Assembly (NCBI RefSeq): GCF_022376445.1
Contig: NW_025955699.1
Coordinates: 1 to 13,982, forward strand
Reading direction: 5' to 3'
Length of the DNA stretch: 13,982 nt
Source of the DNA: Fomitopsis serialis
Lineage: Eukaryota > Basidiomycota > Agaricomycetes > Polyporales > Fomitopsidaceae
In this document: positions 8,926 to 13,982 of the stretch, in pieces
Numbering within the stretch: the first letter of the stretch is position 1
How the letters are laid out: each line of letters begins with the position of its first letter
Notes under the pieces: model-generated
Databases searched by the model: none
What the model saw: the letters and a program-made list of their open reading frames with translations, nothing else
What the model was told of the DNA's origin: nothing
Translations under genes and position numbers: made by a program

Positions 8926-10117
8926 GATTACAGGGACGGCCGGTCGTGATTAGGACTGCTGTATTATACGGTTCTAGAGGGTGCGGGCGCAGGCAGCATG
9001 CGAGGGCCTCGGGGGTGGGAGGCGGACGAGAGAGAGGACAAAGGCGAGGGCGCGGTCGTGGTCTTGCCGGAAGGGTGGTTCGCACGAGTCGGCCGGTACG
9101 CGGACACGCTCACGCCATGGGCTCATGCCACTTCTCTATTTTTCTCAGAGGCAACCTGTTCCGCTGGCCCTATCGTCCGACGACGCTGCGGTCGTCCCAC
9201 AGCACCGAGGGCCGGGCTCTCGGACATGCTATGATTGCAGCCACCGACTGCGTTAATTGACGCTCCTTCGTCGCTGGATAAAACTTCTTCCTCATCTCCG
9301 TCCCCGGTCATCTGCGTACGGTCAAATTCGCCGTCAAATTGCTCTAGTGTTTATGCAAGTGCTGTGCGTCACAACGGGACCTGATTCTGACATGCTGGAG
9401 TGAAAGTTTCGACACAAATGGGTTAGACTCGCAGCGACATCCGTCGATCCCGGTGAGCGTCATCGCCCAGACACTTCGGCATCCTAAGTGCGTATCTAAA
9501 GCCCAGGATTCATATGCATGCATACAGTATGGCGCACTGGTCCGACTCGGACGTACCATGCACTGTCCAGCTCGCTTCTGCCGTTTGACCCTCCCAGAGC
9601 GATTTTGTGACTGCAGTTCGATGCAAATCCTCAAGCGAACCTTTTCTGCTCATGGGACCTTACTTCTGGTAATTCTGGTATGCAACGTGGAACTGCGGTA
9701 CGATCCTGCATGTGTCTGGTTTATTCGGTGACATTCACGTCAGTGATGGTTACAGACTGAGACATGCACGGGCGGTCAGATGGTGTTGCACTTGCGGTGA
9801 CCGGCCGCCATAAAATCGTGCATTCTGGATAGATACGAAGCACCGCTTGCCACTTTGTACCACAGTGGGCCACAGAAGGTGGTTCGCGGGTGGTACCACG
9901 CCACGACCCCGGCGTCATCGCGTATCGCGTCCATCCCGAAGCATATTTATGTCAGGGAAGTCACACAAGACAACTTGACTGCAACCAGTTCACATAAAGT
10001 ATCGCAATTGTGATATGGGCGGCGTGATATTGCCCGGAGGACAGCCCATTGACCTTGATCGACCACTGCGGAGCCTTGCGTTGGAAACTTTCGGAGGAAG
10101 GGCTCAATGGCTTCCGG
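8926..10117. other. Long gene-free spacer between divergent genes
   Basis: About 1.2 kb between the start codons of MTHFR (-) and the DUF6533 gene (+), so it should hold both promoters. No open frame here resembles a protein family. A TATA-like TATTATAC lies near 8957-8966, close to the MTHFR start. A 12-bp palindrome TATGCATGCATA is at 9513-9524 and a 10-bp palindrome GTGGTACCAC at 9890-9899. One copy of an 18-bp dispersed repeat is at 9332-9349. No TGA(C/G)TCA amino-acid-control site was found near MTHFR. Confidence 0.55.
9332..9349 (+). repeat. 18-bp dispersed repeat, copy 1
   Basis: CGTCAAATTGCTCTAGTG recurs with one mismatch (C to T) at 12156-12173 in the same orientation. The two copies lie on either side of the DUF6533 gene. 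Looser similarity upstream of each (CGGT...AATTC) hints at a longer, decayed repeat. Confidence 0.4.
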
Positions 10118-10126
10118 ATATATAAG
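10118..10126 (+). promoter_or_regulatory. TATA box upstream of the DUF6533 gene
   Basis: ATATATAAG lies about 45-50 bp upstream of the ATG at 10169, in otherwise mixed sequence. It is a good match to a TATA element, implying a short 5' UTR. Confidence 0.55.
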
Positions 10127-10168
10127 GATGTAAGTTTTTGACATGTTACGCCAGTCTACAGGTACAGT

Positions 10169-12004
10169 ATGTCGGCAGAGGAGATGGCGGATGTGATCAC
10201 GCTTTTCAAAGTATTGTGGGTCGCACTACTTTCGGTGTTCTCTCAGACTACTGATGAGACAGCGGTCTACAGATTGCCAATCGAATACTGTCAAACGGCA
10301 GCGTGCGGTGAGTTCAGTCCTACTTTGAAGGTGCATACGACAATCTCATCTTATTCACAGCGATCTACACCTATGATCGTTGTCTCACCTTCGGGTCGGA
10401 GGTGAATCTCATATGGTGCCGCCGACGCATGACAGTAGCGACTGGCCTGTATCTGCTATTGCACCTATCGGCGACAGTGTATATGTACACCGGTGCGGTG
10501 GAGATCGCGTTTTCAAGCTGCAGAGTAAGGCAAAGTTCTTCTGCGCGGTAGTTGGAATACTGACATTACTTCAAAAAGAGGTACATTGAAGTTAGACTGA
10601 GTCTGGACTAAGCTTATCCGGAAGGCTGTCACGCAGCAACAGGATATTATATGTGATGCAAGCTTGCGCCGCTGTGTTATTTATTGTCGCTACCGGTGGT
10701 GAGTGAAGACTTGGCGAGAGTCTTGTTCAAGTCGTTGTCTACTCAAAGCGATCTCCCTTGTGTCGAATAGCATTCATGGCATTGCGTGCCTACGCCATCA
10801 GCAACCGTTCCTTGCCTCTTGCATTCATCATTTCTCTGTCCTCCTTGGTAATCGCTGCGTTGGACATGGTACGTTCTCTCGTTATTGCCTGCTTACTAGT
10901 ACGCACACGCGAAGCTAACATGTCCATCAGTATCAGCTCTGTACAATAAGCGCAACGGTTGTACCTCCCCCCGCTGGCTGCGTGATATCTGGGGACCTAA
11001 AAGCACAGATTCAACGGTGCGTCTTACATGCTGTCATTGTGTCCTGACCAGTAGCTCTCATCCCACGACGCACGTTCTAGGCCATGTACGGGAGGGTTTC
11101 GCTTGACTTGCGATTGAGACGAACTGACAACCACGACTTCTTGCCCGTGTTGCTAGTGTTCGCTACCGGGCAAGCATCCACTGTAATCCCCGAGGCATTA
11201 CTGTTGGTGGCGACCTGGCGCCATGCCTACATAGCGAAGACCGCCAATGACGCGCAAATCAATACCCCTTTCACAACGCGCATCCTCAGAGACGGTTAGT
11301 AAGAAGTGATTCAGTTATTATCAGGTTGCTCTTATCTAACTTATTAATTTTCGTGCCACGGCCCACTACCAGGCATTGTTTATTTTGTGTGAGTCTGCGC
11401 AGAACCCAAGCCGGACACCTTGAAACTGACTTGGCTCAGCACAATATTCATCCTTCGACTAGTCAATATCTCGCTGGACGCGACTCCTGTTGGTATCGCC
11501 AGCCAAGCGCATCAAACTGTATATACTGACTTTCTACCTGAAATAGACCCTCCTCGGCCAGCCTTCCAGCCCCATCACCTACGCGTGAGTTGCCTATCAT
11601 GTCATCCACGACACGACCTACTTTGAATGCATACATCGCGCAGACTTCAGGCGATCCTTCTTTCGCGCTTCTACCTCAATCTGCATGAAGCGAACTCATC
11701 TCAAACCACGTTACCTTCCAGAGCATCGCAGCTATCCGACCTCCGTTTCGCGTGGGTGGTTGGAAGTCTGGCGGGCTCGGTTGCCTACGATCAAGGGAGC
11801 CCCGCAGCCGAAGGCATGGACGTGCAGAGCTGCAGCGACTGCGACACAGATGAAGAGCTTGTGGGAGTCCAAGAAGAAGACGTGGAACTGCTGTCGATCA
11901 CTGCTGCCATCGAGGAGAGCAACGCGGGATCCAAGAGTAACGCCCCACCCAGTCCCGGAATTCATTCCATAGAAGAAGTTCCGAGAGCTGCTTCTCATGC
12001 TTGA
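10169..12004 (+). CDS. DUF6533 family seven-helix-type membrane protein, about 12 exons
   Basis: Member of a large Agaricomycete membrane-protein family of unknown function. Best model: 10169-10307, 10361-10524, 10579-10580, 10637-10698, 10771-10868, 10931-11016, 11081-11085, 11157-11294, 11373-11388, 11440-11488, 11547-11584, 11644-12004; 1158 nt, 385 aa. Family landmarks in order: AIYTYDRCLTFGSEVNLIWCRRR, split here as AIYTYDRCLTF and GSEVNLIWCRRR (D6533-type YD..LT...E...IW.R); a helix ending near SSC; FMALRAYAIS; PPPAGC; ASTVIPEALLLVATW; TRILRDGIVYF; PITYALQAILLSRFYLNL. The C-terminal tail of roughly 90 residues is acidic, Ser-rich and presumably cytosolic. Two junctions are unsettled. 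A 2-nt exon (AG) could be replaced by a donor at 10548. The 5-nt exon GCCAT could be replaced by exon 11055-11095 after a 38-nt intron. The 11489 donor (GTTGGT) is weak. The gene is AT-richer and less codon-biased than MTHFR. A decayed gene cannot be excluded. Confidence 0.82.
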
Positions 12005-12862
12005 CAACTCGAGATGTCGTTCCGATCTTACCCATACCTACGCTTTTACACCGGCCACTTCCACTGAGAATGGCGGCAGATCCGCAAAAGTTGTATAGAA
12101 TACTTCGCTCCTGCGTAATTTCTCTCTCCCTATCCGGTTAATTCCCTGCGTTCGACGTCAAATTGTTCTAGTGACGGTCTCCTGGGCGCCCTCGGGGTTA
12201 TCTACTAATTGGACATATACCTGCGCGTACTGATGGGTACAATGTATTGCGGCGCGCGACGCGTCGTAGCACGTGCGGCGGTGAATGGGTCACGGCAGGG
12301 CAGAGATTGCGCGATCCGCCACAAACCCGCCGCCAACCCGAGCGCAGGCCCAGGGACCAGCGCGACCCCAGTGCGACTGCCATCATCCACTCACAGCTAC
12401 TGGAGGTCTCCAACGCTGTTCCTGTGTGTCTGCCAGATTTCTCGCCTTTATCAGGTCCGCTTAAAGCCTCAAAATCAGAAAGAACTGAATGGAGCATCGG
12501 GGGAAGCATGTATTCCGAATTCGCCAACTTGGCCCGCGGCGCCCCTTAAAGCGCGACGACTTGGTTTTTTTCTGAGTTCCCACTCACCCGCAACGACTGT
12601 CTACGACATTTAACGTGTTTGCGCTCTTGTCTCTGATCTTTACAAGTTGCCCTGTGACATCAACTCCACATCTCTCTGGGTCCGAGGTTGACGCAGCCGA
12701 CAAAACGGGGTCAAAACAAAATCACTCGGGACGCGGAAGAGGTGCGTTTTGCATCACCAGTGCTGTGTCGTCTACTCTCCTGATGGGTATGCGGTTAGGA
12801 CACCGTATCGCATCTGTCACCGATACATCCCAACACCTACCCGCAAATAGCACACACCACCC
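12005..12862. other. Gene-free spacer between DUF6533 and DUF202 genes
   Basis: About 860 bp. The open frames at 12198-12527 (-) and 12209-12613 (+) overlap on opposite strands and show no domain. It presumably carries the DUF6533 3' UTR and the DUF202 promoter. The second copy of the 18-bp repeat is at 12156-12173. No TATA box is visible close to the DUF202 start, which follows the C/A-rich CACACACCACCC. Confidence 0.55.
12156..12173 (+). repeat. 18-bp dispersed repeat, copy 2
   Basis: CGTCAAATTGTTCTAGTG, 17 of 18 identical to 9332-9349 and in the same orientation. It lies about 150 bp beyond the DUF6533 stop codon. Confidence 0.4.
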
Positions 12863-13309
12863 ATGCCAGTCTACGTTGAAAATGAAGGCAGCACGACGCG
12901 TGACTTCCTAATGCTCGAACGCAACCTCCTTTCTCATGTCAAACTCGCGATGCTCCTGTCCCTGCTGTCCTCTTCTATCCTCCTCAAAGCTCGCTTGACG
13001 GGCAGCACGGGCAGCGGCGACCCTACGAGCGTCCGCATCCCCATTTCGACCATTGATTACGCTGCGGCGATATGCGCTCTGTGCGCCGGCGTGTTCCAGT
13101 ACTATCAGACCTCAAAGGACTATCGGACCTCGCGCGGCTTCCTCGTGGCAACCAAGTGCGTCCTTTCTCCTGTTGTTCATCTGCCAAGGACATAGCCGCA
13201 TCTCACCCGTATGCGACCGTCCATCAGGGCTCATTTCACGGCCATGGTCGTGGTGGCGGCCGTCGTATTTACAACGTGTATTGTGTTACTCGCAGAGGAG
13301 GAGTTCTGA
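12863..13309 (+). CDS. DUF202 domain membrane protein
   Basis: Small membrane protein of the DUF202 family, the same fold as bacterial YidH-like proteins and the C-terminal membrane part of yeast VTC proteins. No specific function can be assigned to the stand-alone fungal members. Exons 12863-13155 and 13228-13309 give 375 nt and 124 aa. The intron (13156-13227, 72 nt) starts GTGCGT and ends CAG. The signature RDFLMLERNLLSHVKLAM at about residues 13-30 matches the family RDFLALERT(F/L)L pattern, including the Arg and Glu. Three helices are visible: about 27-45, about 63-82 (AAAICALCAGVFQYY), and about 103-119 (MVVVAAVVFTTCIVLL). The protein ends in the acidic AEEEF. GFLVATKAH across the splice joins helix 2 to helix 3 as in other members. 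The C at -3 is a weak start context, but no better in-frame ATG precedes the signature. Confidence 0.88.
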
Positions 13310-13503
13310 ACACGATGGTTATGCCCGATACGTCCGAGTCTCACGAGCGTCGCGCGACAAGAGGGAGGCGCCCCAGGATGATATCGCGTCTGGATGATGA
13401 TGCTCTGAACGAACGTTGATCTTGTCAGTCGGCGCAGACAGCCTCCGTGCATCCATCTAATACCATCTAGCATCTACATCAGCAGCCGCGCGACACAGCC
13501 CTA
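13310..13503. other. DUF202 3' flank
   Basis: Short intergenic stretch after the DUF202 stop. I see no gene and no clear polyadenylation motif. Reading on in other frames past 13309 gives no recognisable protein. Confidence 0.5.
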
Positions 13504-13982
13504 ATGCCCCGCCGCGGGCGTGCTGCGAGCTTTGCGCCTCGCCTCTCCATGTACTCTCATGGTCTCCGTGCCGTCGCCCAGCTACCTCCCGCCGCTGGCC
13601 TTCGAGCCATTCGCACTCAGCGAGCCCCACTCACTAACCTTGACAGCCCTCCCACCCCGCCACCCACCACGTCTACCCACCCGCCGCCGCCCACCGCCTA
13701 TTCCCACCACCCGTCGACGCGCATACGAGGCCCGCGCGTCCGGCCGCAGCTTCGCCTCGTCAACGGCAGAAATCCACAAGCACCTGCACGCGGGAGCGCC
13801 TCCGACGCGGATGTCGATGCTCCAGGAGGATCGCTCCGTCTTGCGTTTGGCCGGGAGTCGACCAGTGCCCGTACCTCACGGAACGCTATCCTAGCGAAGA
13901 CCCGGCCTCCCCAGGCGTACGAGGGCCTGGAGAGATTCGCAAGCGACGCAGGTGCGCGGATGGTGCGTCGGCCTGCAGTGCG
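13504..13982 (+). CDS. Possible 5' part of a hypothetical gene, cut by the window end
   Basis: From the ATG at 13504 a frame stays open for 159 codons to the window edge. The product is Pro/Arg/Ala-rich with a PPTPPPTTSTHPPPPTAY-type stretch and no recognised domain. A second frame is also open from about 13647 to the edge, and a third ends at 13894, so GC-rich composition alone could explain the openness. A good branch-plus-acceptor pattern (ACTAACCTTGACAG) ends at 13646. A donor GTACTC near 13554 would join in the same frame, so an intron of roughly 90 nt is possible. Product, start and frame are all uncertain. Confidence 0.25.
   Translation, partial: MPRRGRAASFAPRLSMYSHGLRAVAQLPPAAGLRAIRTQRAPLTNLDSPPTPPPTTSTHPPPPTAYSHHPSTRIRGPRVRPQLRLVNGRNPQAPARGSASDADVDAPGGSLRLAFGRESTSARTSRNAILAKTRPPQAYEGLERFASDAGARMVRRPAV

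Noticed and set aside
7802..8953. 383-codon + strand ORF, the longest in the window
   Set aside because: It lies antisense to the MTHFR exons, where high GC and codon bias keep the opposite strand open. The product is Arg/Glu/Leu-rich with no domain, while the minus strand gives a full MTHFR.
12198..12613. Overlapping ORFs on both strands in the DUF6533-DUF202 spacer
   Set aside because: Neither shows a domain, a membrane pattern or convincing splice partners, and they overlap each other on opposite strands.

Overview
This is nuclear DNA from a fungus, most likely a mushroom-forming basidiomycete (Agaricomycetes). Genes are split by many short introns (mostly 51-78 nt) with GT-AG ends and CTGAC/CTAAC-type branch sites. 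There are no bacterial-style operons. One gene belongs to DUF6533, a membrane-protein family known mainly from Agaricomycetes. I saw no tRNA, rRNA, CRISPR array or intact transposon.

Layout. 1-1247: gene-poor upstream DNA. 1248-4216 (+): a 13-exon ELMO/CED-12 homologue, predicted 771 aa. 4518-5093 and 5364-5927 (-): two tandem paralogues of the DUF1772 (anthrone-oxygenase-like) four-helix membrane family, with the same intron position and a shared 14-bp upstream block. 6722-8925 (-): an 8-exon methylenetetrahydrofolate reductase, 599 aa, MET13-like. 8926-10168: a long gene-free spacer between divergent genes. 10169-12004 (+): a multi-exon DUF6533 seven-helix-type membrane protein, about 385 aa. 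Its frame is best kept by two micro-exons of 2 nt and 5 nt. 12863-13309 (+): a 124-aa DUF202 membrane protein with one intron. 13504 to the window end (+): open reading frames that may be the 5' end of another gene.

The genes do not form an obvious pathway. MTHFR is core one-carbon/methionine metabolism, ELMO is a cytoskeleton-signalling adaptor, and the rest are membrane proteins of poorly known function. I see no undescribed multi-gene system. The most unusual signal is the micro-exon (or twin-intron) structure of the DUF6533 gene. Next are the DUF1772 duplicate pair with its conserved promoter block, and the ELMO protein that lacks the C-terminal SH3-ligand proline motif of animal ELMO1. 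All exon models were made by hand from splice signals, phase and protein-family likeness. Each recognised gene's exons sum to a whole number of codons.
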